Shown: one piece after another, positions 1 to 9,515 of the stretch
Numbering within the stretch: position 1 is the first letter of the stretch
Layout: each line of letters begins with the position of its first letter
Source: a virus
Reading direction: 5' to 3' (one strand)
Length of the DNA: 36,502 nt
IMG/VR virus record: IMGVR_UViG_3300011253_000831
Location: 1-36,502 of that record
Program-made: the position numbers and the translations under genes
The notes under the pieces: generated by a model
Databases searched by the model: none
Seen by the model: the letters and a program-made list of their open reading frames with translations, nothing else
What the model was told of the DNA's origin: nothing

Positions 1-1507
1 AATCTTCAATATCTTCATCAGGTATAGCAAACACTCTTTGTTTTGCTGAACCTCTTGCTTTTGGTGTTTTTGTGCTAGCAGGGGATGTTGGTACATCGTA
101 AGGTATTCTACCCTGTGTTACATTAGTAATTCTATCAATCACCTCTTCTGATAAAGTATCTAGCTCAACATCCATACGACCTGCACGGGTTGATCCTGCC
201 TCGGCTAGTTCTCTCTCTTTTTTTAACCAAGTTAAAACACGTCTCTTAAACTCAGGGCGGTTAGCCTGAATCTTATTAATGTCATATACACGCTTCATCC
301 AACTATCGGCAGTTTTAATATCGATCTCATCTACATTCTTAAATATACCGACCTCTTCTGCCCTCTTTAGAACAGGGTCAAATACATTACGGCGAGCAGA
401 TTGCGCTGCTTGTTGTATTTCAGGCACATCAGAAACATCCTTGCGCCTCATAGCCTTTCCTATACCCTCATCAAACTCACCACGTGACATGCTCTTCTCA
501 CCTAAAGCCTTAACCCTAGTGTTGTATGTTTTCCAAGCCTCATTATAATCCTTGTAGAACGGTACACGTAAAGTGTCATACATCTTTACAGCTAATTCTA
601 CTGACTGTTCAGAGGCTATACCTTGTGTGTTTTTATTTTTTACTAAAGATAGATCGCTAAGCTTTTCCGTTAAGTCACGTACAGCCTTGTTGCCAGAGGT
701 AGCCCCTTCCCAAGTTGGATTTTTAAGAAATCCCGGTATCTTGCTAAACACCTTCTTAGTTTTATTTAACCCCTTTATCTCTTCTTGTTCAAACGTTGTC
801 CCAACTCGCATTGCACCAACAGAGTCAACACCGGTCTGCATATTCAGCTCAGGAGTTACCATTTCATCATTATACCTAGAGACGATATCATCTATGTTAG
901 ACTTTGATAAACCACCAGCGGCCCCTCCTAATAAACCCCCTATAACAGAGGCGGCTGTAATGTTAACTAAAGACTCATTAGTTGTTCTGGTATCTTGGTT
1001 GTACTGAAGCACGGCTTCTCGCCCAGTTTCAACCCCCATAGCTATTCCTGCTGTCTTAGTAGCACCTTCTAAGATACGACCAGAAACCCTGTACGTATTA
1101 TGCACAGCGCCCCCTAAAGGGATCATTGCAGTAGGATCTGTCACTATAAAAGCCCCTATACTCAAGGCTTTCTGAAAGCCATCTGCACTAGCAAAGTCTG
1201 ACCTAACCTCTTGCTCCTCATCTATCTTTTGTTTACGATAAACCATCTCTTCTCTTGATTTAACATTACTTAACTCAGATGAAAAACCTTCGTAACCACT
1301 CAGGTCTTCGAACACATTATACTCAGGGTCTTCAGGAAAGCTTCGTCCAAAAGTCAGGGCTTCGGCAGCATTAAACATTACGTTCTCCTGCTCCATAAAG
1401 CCTTTTACCACTTGTGATGTAGGGATGTCCCTATCCACAGATAAACCTGTGCTCAGTAAACTTCCTGTAGAACCTTCACCTTCATGTTGAATTGGTTTTT
1501 GTGGCAC
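1..1507 (-). CDS. Large internal virion protein, N-terminal part (cut by window edge)
   Basis: An open frame of about 502 codons runs from a GTG at 1507 off the left edge. The GTG overlaps the TAG of the upstream internal virion gene (TAGTG), which suggests translational coupling. No ATG lies near the 5' end in this frame. The product has a Gly/Ala-rich, hydrophobic stretch around residues 165-185 (VIGGLLGGAAGG) and long charged, helix-prone segments afterwards. It follows the gp14-like and gp15-like genes, the place of the T7 gp16-type protein that is ejected into the cell and helps DNA cross the envelope. No lysozyme or transglycosylase motif is visible here. The C-terminal half appears to be the frame at the right edge (35029-36502). 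The role is inferred from order, size and composition. Confidence 0.75.
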   Translation of the reverse strand, partial: MPQKPIQHEGEGSTGSLLSTGLSVDRDIPTSQVVKGFMEQENVMFNAAEALTFGRSFPEDPEYNVFEDLSGYEGFSSELSNVKSREEMVYRKQKIDEEQEVRSDFASADGFQKALSIGAFIVTDPTAMIPLGGAVHNTYRVSGRILEGATKTAGIAMGVETGREAVLQYNQDTRTTNESLVNITAASVIGGLLGGAAGGLSKSNIDDIVSRYNDEMVTPELNMQTGVDSVGAMRVGTTFEQEEIKGLNKTKKVFSKIPGFLKNPTWEGATSGNKAVRDLTEKLSDLSLVKNKNTQGIASEQSVELAVKMYDTLRVPFYKDYNEAWKTYNTRVKALGEKSMSRGEFDEGIGKAMRRKDVSDVPEIQQAAQSARRNVFDPVLKRAEEVGIFKNVDEIDIKTADSWMKRVYDINKIQANRPEFKRRVLTWLKKERELAEAGSTRAGRMDVELDTLSEEVIDRITNVTQGRIPYDVPTSPASTKTPKARGSAKQRVFAIPDEDIED

Positions 1508-3627
1508 TATCTACCTACCCCTGCTTTTTCTCTTGCTAGCCTTAGCCTATCAAGCTGGAGCGATGACGAGCCAAAACGCCTTACGACATCAGACTCTCTC
1601 TTGTCCCACTCAGCCTTAGCTAAAGACTTGTCTTGAGCCATTTTAATCAGCTCATCTTTGCGCTGTTGTTGGTCGAAATGAAACAGATGGTTGTCATCGT
1701 TAAGTTTAATTAACTCCCCACTAGCACCTATCATAACAACATTATAGCCGGGGTCATTTACTTGTGCTCCACGTGCTGTTTCTTTAATATCAGGAACTAA
1801 CTGTATTCTATCTTCAAAGCTTTCTAAGGTTTTTGGATCCATCAAAGTATCTTTGGTTTGTTCCCTAGCAAAGTCTAACATCTGTTCTCTTATCCAAAAG
1901 TTATCCTCTCCCTCTATACCAACGTATCGAGAAGGGGGGAACTCTATAATTTGGTCTTGGCCATTAACATCATCTCTACCAAATCTACTGTTAAGCGCCT
2001 CTATACCCGCCTTCTTAGCCTCGTCTGAGCTACGTGTCTCTGCGTACTTATCATCATGCGCTATTCTATAAAAAACCTCTGCACGGTCTAAAGCTACAGC
2101 AGGAAGCCCCTCTGTTTCTAGTACAGATGTAAAAGGTATTTTATCAATCCAAGATGTAAAGTTCTCCCTAACAACTTCCCTATAAGGTGTTTCTTTCTTT
2201 ATTGCTGTCAATTCCTTAGCCACGGCCTCACTACTAGGTTTGGCTATAGTGGACAACTTTTGATCTACCCTTTCCACAGCCTCTGAAAAATCAGAACCAA
2301 AACGTAGTCTCTCAGCTATACTATCAAGCCTTGATCGATTTTCTGATGACATAACTTTATTGGCTAAGTATGTTGTCTCAGGATTAGACACAACCCTGTT
2401 AAGCAAGTCTACAGCCTCTACAACCGCTTGTTCATCATTAGATGATGCAGCCTGATCCATTCTCTCCTTTAGTAAAGTAGGGACCTCTCTGTTCCGAGCT
2501 ATAATATCAAAGTTATATTGGGTTCTATCCTCTGGGGTTAGATTGTTTAACTCTGATTGGATTGTTTCATAAGTAGTATTAAAAGCCTTAACTTGTTCTT
2601 TATTAGAGGCTGACACCACCTCGCCATTGGTAATAATATCAAAACCAGTTGTTATCTCTGTCTTCGTGTCCTCCCTCTCTTTGAATAACCCCGTTATCTC
2701 ACCATCAGTTAGTCCTAGCGTTTCCCTTGCTTCTTTAATGTTTTCATCAGTTACAGAGAAAGGGTCTTGCTTCATTGAAGATCTGAACTCACCAAGTGCT
2801 TTTAATTGCTCAAAAGATTTCTTGGCCTGTTCTCGTTTTTGACGACTCTTAGATAACTGAAGAAACTGTCCTTTCTGGATTGGGGAGATTGCATCATCAA
2901 ATGTTCCATTATTCAACAACGCCTCAAGCTCTATTGCTCCATCTGGAGTAGAAGCTAAGCCTCTGATTGTAGATTCAGCCAGCATGCCTTTTGCCTTTTC
3001 AAAAACTTTAGGACTTAAGGTCGCCTTAGCTTCGCTTAACAACTCACCATACTTCTCTGGGTGGTTAAAGCTATCCATTGCTTTTGCATCAATAATCTTT
3101 TTAATGTTGTTAGCTTGCTCTATCCTTCTTAGCTCAGCTTGATACTCAACAGCCTTTCCTGCTACTTGAATACGATTCTCTGAGTACTTTTGTTGTAACA
3201 TCTTTTTCTGAAAAGCGCTAAGGTCACTTTTAGCCAATGTCTTACTAACAACATCATCATAAGCCCTCATAGTGTTATCTGGTATGTCCGATATACTAGA
3301 GCCTTGTCGTGCTTGTTCTATCTGTGTTTCAATTAAGAACTCAGATTCAGCTAATACAGCTTGAGCCTCAATAGTCTGGTCCTCTTCTACGCCAGCTTGG
3401 GCTTGTTTAGTCTGTTCAGCTGAGAAGTTAAACTGTCTATCAGCGACCATCTCCAACCGCTTTGCATCATCCGCAAAGTTAATTAACATATCGATTTGGC
3501 TCTGTGCGGCAAATGCGCTAACACTAGGAGCTGAGGTTAGATTAGGTATAGCGCCTGTAAGCTGAGGAACACCGGGTGCGCTACGCTTACTAAAGGATTG
3601 TGGTGTAAGTTTAGGTGTATCAACCAT
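1507..3627 (-). CDS. Internal virion protein (T7 gp15-like position), 706 aa
   Basis: This is a long, polar, mostly helical protein rich in Lys, Glu, Gln and Ala with no signal peptide or obvious enzymatic motif. Its ATG shares one base with the stop of the upstream 222-aa gene (TAATG), and its own stop overlaps the GTG of the next internal virion gene. Length, helical composition and position between a gp14-like and a gp16-like protein match the middle member of the podovirus internal core or ejection complex. That complex stacks on the portal inside the head and leaves with the DNA. Assignment is by synteny and composition and not by a diagnostic motif. Confidence 0.7.
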   Translation of the reverse strand: MVDTPKLTPQSFSKRSAPGVPQLTGAIPNLTSAPSVSAFAAQSQIDMLINFADDAKRLEMVADRQFNFSAEQTKQAQAGVEEDQTIEAQAVLAESEFLIETQIEQARQGSSISDIPDNTMRAYDDVVSKTLAKSDLSAFQKKMLQQKYSENRIQVAGKAVEYQAELRRIEQANNIKKIIDAKAMDSFNHPEKYGELLSEAKATLSPKVFEKAKGMLAESTIRGLASTPDGAIELEALLNNGTFDDAISPIQKGQFLQLSKSRQKREQAKKSFEQLKALGEFRSSMKQDPFSVTDENIKEARETLGLTDGEITGLFKEREDTKTEITTGFDIITNGEVVSASNKEQVKAFNTTYETIQSELNNLTPEDRTQYNFDIIARNREVPTLLKERMDQAASSNDEQAVVEAVDLLNRVVSNPETTYLANKVMSSENRSRLDSIAERLRFGSDFSEAVERVDQKLSTIAKPSSEAVAKELTAIKKETPYREVVRENFTSWIDKIPFTSVLETEGLPAVALDRAEVFYRIAHDDKYAETRSSDEAKKAGIEALNSRFGRDDVNGQDQIIEFPPSRYVGIEGEDNFWIREQMLDFAREQTKDTLMDPKTLESFEDRIQLVPDIKETARGAQVNDPGYNVVMIGASGELIKLNDDNHLFHFDQQQRKDELIKMAQDKSLAKAEWDKRESDVVRRFGSSSLQLDRLRLAREKAGVGR

Positions 3628-4295
3628 TATGTTGCCCTCTTAGGTTTTCTACCGGGTGTTGGTACACGACTTCCAGTTTTAAATGTTCCTGCAAAGTCCA
3701 ATGCAGACTGCCCTATACCAGCCAACTGTTGTAGCCCCTTCTGCTTTGAGCTTGCTAAACCAGCCTCTGCTGAGCTAATAAGACTCAAAGACTTGCTAAT
3801 ACCAGCGGCTTGTAGCCCTTTGCCTTGTATACTTAGTGTAGTTAATGTGTCTTGCAAACCTAACTCTGCCAATCTGCTTTCCCTATTAATTTCACCTACT
3901 GTCTGGTCCTGAATAGCGGCAGGAGTACCTGAAGTAATATCTGCACCGCCTCCAGCAAACCTTGCCTTCTGAGAAGCCAATGTTCTACGCAGTCTACGCT
4001 GTCTCTCAGCTTCTTCTATAGCAGATTGTGTTCTTTGTCTTTGTGCATCAACGTCAGTTTGGGCAACCTGTACCCTAGAAGCGTCAATCGCTGCGCGTGA
4101 GGCCGCTATTTGTGCATCATAGGCAACATCTGCCTGACTCTGACCTTGGAAGAACGACATAGCCTGACCAGCTATGCCTAGCCCAGTTGCTATAGTACCA
4201 AAACTTACTCCAGCGACACCAGCAATACCTGTAACACCAGCTAACGCCGATCCTCCACTTGCTAATAAACTTCCTACTGCTATAGCTGTTGGCAT
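3627..4295 (-). CDS. Internal virion protein (T7 gp14-like position), 222 aa
   Basis: The N-terminus (about residues 4-48) is a run of Gly, Ala, Ile and Val, consistent with membrane-inserting helices. A Gln/Arg/Glu-rich segment (about 70-110) is probably a long helix. The central stretch with ARFAGGGADITSGTP is of the kind seen in the smallest internal virion proteins of podoviruses. In T7 the equivalent protein forms the outer-membrane part of the ejection conduit. The ATG directly follows the stop of tail tubular protein B, and the stop overlaps the start of the 706-aa gene. Confidence rests on the pattern plus perfect synteny. Confidence 0.75.
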   Translation of the reverse strand: MPTAIAVGSLLASGGSALAGVTGIAGVAGVSFGTIATGLGIAGQAMSFFQGQSQADVAYDAQIAASRAAIDASRVQVAQTDVDAQRQRTQSAIEEAERQRRLRRTLASQKARFAGGGADITSGTPAAIQDQTVGEINRESRLAELGLQDTLTTLSIQGKGLQAAGISKSLSLISSAEAGLASSKQKGLQQLAGIGQSALDFAGTFKTGSRVPTPGRKPKRAT

Positions 4296-6275
4296 CTAAC
4301 TAACCTTTACTGCGAAATGTGTTGCTAACACGTTTAGTTCTAATGGGACTTCCTGAGTAATCTCAGGTTGTAACTCACGTCCTACACCACCAATATACAC
4401 CTTTTGCCACTTAGTATAAAGGGTTGCATTACTTTCAGTATATGTAGTGGCAAACTCTTCCAAGGAAGGCTTGCTTGTTTGGCCATTATGTTTAACAATA
4501 AATTCTCTTGAATTGTATATACGTACGTTTGCAAATATAAGGTTTTTATATTCACCAGCCCAGCTCTGACCTTGTATAATTATTTCTAATGGCAAATGTT
4601 TTACCCGAGCAAAGAAAGCGAAACCTGCCTCTAACTCAGCAACACTCTCGGACGAAGTGATCAACCCAGCAGTAGGTGTTTCGTTTTCAAGAACAAAGTC
4701 GTCACCTATTACCCAGCATTCCTCATCATCTAAATGATCAAGTCCCGACCAGCTTGTTGTTGCTGTCTGGGTCTGGACCAAAGAAGAGTCTAACCTGTTG
4801 TTAGGGTTTAAAACCTCTAAGTACCTCACTGTGGCTCCATTAATCGTGCGGTTTACCACAAAAAAGGTTTTGTTACCGCTAACAGCCACATCTTCAAAAC
4901 TGCCTTGTGTCTCAAACAAAGTCCAAGCCAGTAAGCTCTGCTCCCTGAGGGAGTTAAGAACTGCACAGGTTCCATCACTGTTAACCATATATAAGTAATT
5001 AGATGGATGGGACTCTGTTGAGCTACGGATATCCATAGCTACAGGATCATTTACTAAGTGTTGACTAAATACAGATATGTTAGGGGCATTGAAAGACTGC
5101 TCTGTATCATTAAACACAAACTGCCTTACTATACGTCCTGTAGAAGCATCACCGGGATCTTCGCGCTCTACAAAAATTACAGTACCATCTAATGACACTG
5201 GTCTTACCTTAGAAGAGCCGTGACGAGTTTCTTTTTGTATTTGATTGGCTATATTACCCGGTGTGATTACATTATCTATATCACCCCTTATGGAGTATTC
5301 TCCACCAGAAGTAAGTATAGTAAGAACAGCGCCGGAGTATACATTGCGTATAATATTAACCTTATCGTCATCAATCGTCACATCTATAGCATCATCATCA
5401 AGGCTTTCCTCTATATTGATATCATAGAACTTACCTATCTGGCTCATAAGTACTGTCTGAGGCCTTTCTTTTAGACCACCTAATATAAGCCTAGATTTAT
5501 GGAATGTACCTGATCTAGGCCACCCACGTGTAGCAGACATAACATCTTCATACCCCGTCTCTAACTCCCAGCCGGACAAAGCACCCGTACCTTCCAGTTC
5601 AATTCTTACAACCCCATTAACATGAGCTGTATCTGTAAACTCAGTAATAAGTATACGACCACCTTTTGGCGTGTTAATAAATTGACCTACGTGAGACGAC
5701 AAGAAGGGTGTGCCTGATGCTGTGACAGTTACTATGCCAGTAGTTACATCATTTGTAATAGTTCCTGCTGGGGTTGTTACGGTCAAGGCTCCATAAGCAT
5801 AAGGAGGTACGTTTGTAAATGTTATATTAGTAGCGGACCAGACAGTATCACTAGATCTGGTTATTTCTATAGGTTGTAAATCTTTATGGAACAGGATTAA
5901 TGTATCAGCAGATTGTGTCCAGTTTAATTCGCTTAACATTGCTTCCGTAATCCCATCAATAGGACTAGAAACTACTGTTGCTTGTAACGTCTTACTATCT
6001 GTACGATAAACGTCCATACGAGCTTCTGTGAAGACTAGGATGTATGTTTGCTCATCATTGAACTGGAAGGGCACTAAACGTGCTGTAGCGTTGTTATTTA
6101 CTCCAGCATAGTATTCTAAACCTTCTCGGCGAAAAGCACCGCCTTGAGGTCTTACGTATACGTTACGAAGTTTATCGGCACCTTGTGAATAATCATCAAT
6201 ATCAATACGGCCTAGTAATGTAGGGTCAAACTCACCCGATACATATGATGCTTGAATAGTTCTGACTTTTGCCAT
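4296..6275 (-). CDS. Tail tubular protein B (tail nozzle), 659 aa
   Basis: The N-terminus has the typical opening of podovirus tail-tube B proteins: an ASYVSGEFDPTLLGR-like phrase, then DKLRNVYVRPQGGAFRREG. In this family it is followed by beta-propeller-like repeats. Length is within the usual 600-800 aa range. The protein forms the distal nozzle of the short tail, below tail tubular protein A, and carries the fibres. The ATG shares one base with the stop of the tail tubular A gene (TAATG). The gene sits between tube A and the internal virion proteins, the canonical order. Confidence 0.9.
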   Translation of the reverse strand: MAKVRTIQASYVSGEFDPTLLGRIDIDDYSQGADKLRNVYVRPQGGAFRREGLEYYAGVNNNATARLVPFQFNDEQTYILVFTEARMDVYRTDSKTLQATVVSSPIDGITEAMLSELNWTQSADTLILFHKDLQPIEITRSSDTVWSATNITFTNVPPYAYGALTVTTPAGTITNDVTTGIVTVTASGTPFLSSHVGQFINTPKGGRILITEFTDTAHVNGVVRIELEGTGALSGWELETGYEDVMSATRGWPRSGTFHKSRLILGGLKERPQTVLMSQIGKFYDINIEESLDDDAIDVTIDDDKVNIIRNVYSGAVLTILTSGGEYSIRGDIDNVITPGNIANQIQKETRHGSSKVRPVSLDGTVIFVEREDPGDASTGRIVRQFVFNDTEQSFNAPNISVFSQHLVNDPVAMDIRSSTESHPSNYLYMVNSDGTCAVLNSLREQSLLAWTLFETQGSFEDVAVSGNKTFFVVNRTINGATVRYLEVLNPNNRLDSSLVQTQTATTSWSGLDHLDDEECWVIGDDFVLENETPTAGLITSSESVAELEAGFAFFARVKHLPLEIIIQGQSWAGEYKNLIFANVRIYNSREFIVKHNGQTSKPSLEEFATTYTESNATLYTKWQKVYIGGVGRELQPEITQEVPLELNVLATHFAVKVS

Positions 6276-6844
6276 TAGACATCATTCCCTCTTACCGCAG
6301 TCAAAGAAAACTCAGATTCAGATATAAGCTTGTTAGGGGAGTTCTGAGAGTCAGTAGCCCTAGCCTCTCTCATAGCTAATAAATAATTACGCTGGTATAG
6401 TTGAGCCATATTCTCATCTTGTGTTAAAGCAAGGCTAAGTATCTCCGCCATTCTAAATTCTATTACCCTAACTAAATAAGCAGGGTAAAACTCTTCTCCG
6501 GGGTCTTTTTGGTAAAGTAGCTCCACATCATCCTCATTAGACAAAAGCTTATCTTTTAGTATGCGGTAATCATTACCTAGATTATCTGTCTTAAGTATAC
6601 GGATGTAGCCGATTGGAAGTTGATATTCATTATCAAAATCAAACAACGGTGTTCCTGCTGTTTCAGCTAAAACCTCTTGAAATACAGTACACGCCCAAGG
6701 ATGTTTTGAAAGTATTGCCTCTTTAGTTACAGCATACATTGCATCACACATTGCAGCTTCTCTGGTTGAGTCATCAAAAGCATTTATAGTAGAAGCATTA
6801 GCCATCAGTAGGGCTGTGTTACAAATAGATATGTCTGATGCCAT
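6275..6844 (-). CDS. Tail tubular protein A (adaptor/gatekeeper), 189 aa
   Basis: The protein opens with a short helical segment (ICNTALLMANASTINAFDDST) and continues with SKHPWACTVFQEVLA. These are hallmarks of the podovirus tail tubular A / adaptor family, where AxxxYxxxRxxxLxxHPW-like patterns are typical. About 190 aa is the usual size. The family forms a dodecameric ring joining the portal to the nozzle. It overlaps the downstream tube B gene by one base. A 30-bp hairpin lies just upstream, between this gene and the decoration-like gene, and may modulate read-through from the very highly expressed capsid genes. Confidence 0.9.
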   Translation of the reverse strand: MASDISICNTALLMANASTINAFDDSTREAAMCDAMYAVTKEAILSKHPWACTVFQEVLAETAGTPLFDFDNEYQLPIGYIRILKTDNLGNDYRILKDKLLSNEDDVELLYQKDPGEEFYPAYLVRVIEFRMAEILSLALTQDENMAQLYQRNYLLAMREARATDSQNSPNKLISESEFSLTAVRGNDV

Positions 6845-6871
6845 TAGATACTCCTAAGTTAAATTAAAGAT

Positions 6872-6901
6872 ACTAGAGGGACAAGGGGATGCCCCTCTAG
6901 T
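6872..6901 (-). terminator. Hairpin between decoration-like gene and tail tube A
   Basis: A perfect 9-bp inverted repeat (ACTAGAGGG and CCCTCTAGT) encloses a 12-nt loop. It lies in the 78-bp gap after the 94-aa gene and before tail tubular A. No good T-run follows on the minus strand, so it is better read as a partial terminator or mRNA-stabilising or processing hairpin that sets the ratio of capsid to tail messages. This function is inferred. Confidence 0.55.
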
Positions 6902-6922
6902 GTAAGGGTGAGACAGAAACCC

Positions 6923-7207
6923 TTAGTCTGTGTCAGAAGCACCGTCGATTGCGACAGTATCTGCTACATCCACTACTCCAGAAGCATTAGCGTTAACTAA
7001 GTAACTGTCGTATGAAGGTGTTCCTCCTGTATCAGTGATAGCGTATATCACATCACCAATAGTTAGGATGTCTGCTGCATTATTAAAGTAACCAGCCGTG
7101 TCTACTACTGCTGTCAAGTCTGCGGTCGTGTAAGACCAGAAACGAGGACCAACAGAAGAGTTTCCGCTAGAGTCTTTAAGTGCTAAATTTGAGCGATCAA
7201 AAGCCAT
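6923..7207 (-). CDS. Head decoration-like small structural protein, 94 aa
   Basis: This small protein lies directly downstream of the major capsid gene, with a good ribosome site (AGGAGAAATATA before the ATG). It has the pattern MAFDRS...G...SVGPRFWSYTTAD...VDTAGYFNNAAD...IGDVI, which I associate with small proteins found right after the capsid gene in many podoviruses and siphoviruses, often annotated as capsid decoration or hypothetical. It is beta-rich, acidic at the C-terminus and has no transmembrane segment. A decoration or head-stabilising role is inferred from position and expected high expression. Confidence 0.65.
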   Translation of the reverse strand: MAFDRSNLALKDSSGNSSVGPRFWSYTTADLTAVVDTAGYFNNAADILTIGDVIYAITDTGGTPSYDSYLVNANASGVVDVADTVAIDGASDTD

Positions 7208-7218
7208 TATATTTCTCC

Positions 7219-8067
7219 TTATGATTCATCTGTAGTTATTGTTACGACACCATCGTCCTGTAGAAGTACCGCACCAGCTGAAAGCTTTCCAACAATAAAG
7301 TGAGCTTGCTTTTCAGGAACCCAGTCGATTGTTACTTTAGGTTCCATATTCATAGCTAGCCCGATTGACTGTTTCTGCCAAGCGTAGTTAGTACGATCAG
7401 TTCCTGATAATGCTAGTCCACCAGCAGCATCTCCAACTATAACAGAGTCTCTATCACCCATCTTATGGATATTAAAGCCCATAAAGCTAGGTTGCTTACC
7501 ATCTGTTAATGGTTTGTGGAAGTTGCTATCAGCTGTCTTAACGTCAGCTTCTTGCAAGAAGTGGTAGTAACCGTCATCATGACAAAGAAAGTTACGATCC
7601 ATCTCTGGAACAGCTGAACCAAGTAGACGAGCTGACTCGGCGAAATGGTTAACGTTAAGATTATCAGAACCAGATGCCACAGTTTTACCTGTTGCTGAGT
7701 CTAGCGCTGCAATAACAATCTCATCCATTCTACGGTTTAGCGCAGAAACGATACCTGTCACAGCAGACTGACGACCATCCCAACCGATTTGGTTGTTTAG
7801 GAAAATATCAGTATAGATACCAACTGTGTAGTCAGTAACTGTAGCTGTAGGGATTGTGATTGATGGGTCTTGTGCAGGGATGTTCGTGTGAACAGCAGTT
7901 CTTGCGTTAGCAATTACCTCACCGTAAACTTGGAACTGCACTGATTTTGCGCCTTTTGCGTCACGAGTTGTGACTTGGGCACGTAATGAGCTACCGTTTT
8001 CTTGAAAAGATTGTTGAGCTTCTTTTTCAAACTTTTTAACCGCAGCTGTGCTTAGATTAGTAGACAT
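7219..8067 (-). CDS. Major capsid protein, 282 aa
   Basis: The gene follows the acidic scaffold gene. Its own leader has a strong ribosome site (GGAGGACAATC directly before the ATG). The sequence fits the small podovirus HK97-fold capsid proteins: a helical N-terminus, the segment GEVIANARTAVHTNIPAQDPSI, a YTDIFLNNQIGWDGRQSAV spine helix region, then a beta-rich C-terminal part ending in VLLQDDGVVTITTDES. At 282 aa it is short for an HK97-type capsid protein, which is usual in this podovirus group and leaves no room for a large propeptide. The assignment rests on order (portal, scaffold, capsid, tail tube) and composition. Confidence 0.85.
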   Translation of the reverse strand: MSTNLSTAAVKKFEKEAQQSFQENGSSLRAQVTTRDAKGAKSVQFQVYGEVIANARTAVHTNIPAQDPSITIPTATVTDYTVGIYTDIFLNNQIGWDGRQSAVTGIVSALNRRMDEIVIAALDSATGKTVASGSDNLNVNHFAESARLLGSAVPEMDRNFLCHDDGYYHFLQEADVKTADSNFHKPLTDGKQPSFMGFNIHKMGDRDSVIVGDAAGGLALSGTDRTNYAWQKQSIGLAMNMEPKVTIDWVPEKQAHFIVGKLSAGAVLLQDDGVVTITTDES

Positions 8068-8246
8068 GATTGTCCTCCAATGTTGAGTTAAGTTTAAGTT
8101 ACCAGTCGTTTCGGGTAAGCCTCAACTTAGGAGGGGCCGTTACTTGCAATTTACAGTTTGCCAACTGTGGAACTACAAGGGGGTGCAAATGTTACAGTGA
8201 GCCCTTTTCGTATCTGTGATCATCATAACAAGAATTATGGGAATAA
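8068..8246. other. Scaffold-capsid intergenic leader with small hairpin
   Basis: This 179-bp gap is the largest inside the structural operon. It holds a perfect 6-bp stem with a 4-nt loop at 8153-8168 (ACAGTT-TGCC-AACTGT), a weaker CCTC/GAGG pair at 8120-8134, and the strong capsid ribosome site. I see no convincing sigma70 promoter and no credible gene. The leader probably tunes stability or translation of the capsid message. Confidence 0.45.
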
Positions 8247-9182
8247 TCAACGACCTTTTTCTTCAGCGGCGACTGCTTCATCCATCTTCTCGTCATAGAG
8301 AGCCTGAGCAGTTGTGTTAAACTGGAAGTTTTCCCCTGCTTTTTTCTTTAGCGCAAAAGCTTCAGAATACAGCTCCTTGGAGGACTTGCCGGACTCAAGA
8401 CGAGCACCATCTGTAGGGATAGTTTTCTCGCCACCCATCATCTTCTTTATCTTATTAATAAGTTTAACCTCGTCTCCAGTGGTTGCCCAGCCTTCGATAA
8501 TAGACTGCTCTTCAGTAGAAAAGTCTTTCAAATCACGGAAGTCTTGTGCGCCTTGGATAAGCTCTGTTGCTTTAGTGCCCAGTGCTTCCATCTCTGCTTT
8601 AGGATCAGTTTGACTTGCTGATTGAAACTGGAGCCAAGCCTTAGTAGCGGCTGTAACTTGATCTTGTGTGAAATTGTTATCTTTAAACACAGGTTCCATT
8701 GCCTGAACTAAAGGATCCTCTGAGAAATCAAAGTCTTCAGGTACAATGTCTTTCATGTCCTCGTCACTACCAAAACTGTATTCATACTCTTCTGGAGCTG
8801 TGGGGGTTTTCTCTCTACGTAACTTACCGTTCTCACTCTCAAGCTTCTTAAAGGCTTCTCTAGCTGCTGTAGCATCCTTGTACTTACCAAAGACCATACC
8901 ATCTTCATCCGCTAGGTCCACCTCACCAGATGAAGCTCTATCAAGCATAGCCTTTGCATCTTCTTCTGATAAATTAAGCTGTTTAAATAAAGGAATCATC
9001 TTCTCATATATTTCAGCACGTTCAGTATCCTCAACAGCAGGTTTATCCTCTAACTCAATTTCCTTCTCAGAAGGTGCAGGGTGTGAGTGTTGATCTTCCT
9101 CCTTAGTTAACTCTTCAGTAACTTCTTCTGTTGTATCGTCTACTGACGTTTCTTCTGTTGCTAATAAGCTATCTTCAATCAT
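8247..9182 (-). CDS. Scaffolding protein, 311 aa
   Basis: This is a very acidic, Glu/Asp/Lys-rich helical protein placed immediately before the major capsid gene, as expected for a podovirus assembly scaffold. The first 50 residues are extremely acidic (EETSVDDTTEEVTEELTKEEDQ). The C-terminal third contains charged helices (KKKAGENFQFNTTAQALYDEKMDEAVAAEEKG), the region that in other scaffolds contacts the capsid shell. There is no protease motif, so removal is probably by exit and not by cleavage. The function is assigned from composition and synteny. Confidence 0.85.
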   Translation of the reverse strand: MIEDSLLATEETSVDDTTEEVTEELTKEEDQHSHPAPSEKEIELEDKPAVEDTERAEIYEKMIPLFKQLNLSEEDAKAMLDRASSGEVDLADEDGMVFGKYKDATAAREAFKKLESENGKLRREKTPTAPEEYEYSFGSDEDMKDIVPEDFDFSEDPLVQAMEPVFKDNNFTQDQVTAATKAWLQFQSASQTDPKAEMEALGTKATELIQGAQDFRDLKDFSTEEQSIIEGWATTGDEVKLINKIKKMMGGEKTIPTDGARLESGKSSKELYSEAFALKKKAGENFQFNTTAQALYDEKMDEAVAAEEKGR

Positions 9183-9194
9183 AATATGTCTCCA

Positions 9195-9503
9195 TTATGT
9201 TTTTGTTATTACGGCTATCCTTGTTACCCCACCCGGCAAGCCGAACGACCGGAAGGTATTTGCTGGTAATAATATACTGTTTTGATCTGCTATAACAGAT
9301 GAATCACCTAGTAATATATAACTATCTATATCAGCGTGAATGATGATATAGCTCGTCTTACTGTCGAAATTAAAGCTAGTTTTAACAGATGTAGAAGTGT
9401 AAGTTAACTGTGTTCTAGCCGTGTTTATATGAGGAACATCAGCTAAGTCGCCATTGATATCCTTTAAAACTGTACTATATTCTTCTATATGTAATGTGCT
9501 CAT
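9195..9503 (-). CDS. Small beta-rich structural-region protein, paralogue of the 12522-12824 gene
   Basis: This is a 102-aa protein between the fibre-like gene and the scaffold gene. It aligns by eye along its length with the 100-aa protein at 12522-12824. Both start MS...(V/I)EEY(T/S), have a Pro near residue 23, a YIIIHADIDSYILLGDSS / YVIISSDADEAFKVGSSA core, and end in an (A)F/VI(T/N)K-type tail. The predicted strands suggest a compact jelly-roll-like fold. Position inside the head gene block suggests a virion or head-completion protein, but I recognise no named family. It has its own start with a short 12-bp gap from the preceding gene. Confidence 0.7.
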   Translation of the reverse strand: MSTLHIEEYSTVLKDINGDLADVPHINTARTQLTYTSTSVKTSFNFDSKTSYIIIHADIDSYILLGDSSVIADQNSILLPANTFRSFGLPGGVTRIAVITKT

Positions 9504-9515
9504 GTTATTTATCCT

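Noticed and set aside
573-1007. Long plus-strand open frame inside the internal virion gene
   Set aside because: It is antisense to a continuous coding frame with coherent protein sequence, has no ribosome site and low-complexity Ser/Leu-rich translation; same for the other plus-strand frames within 1-15000.
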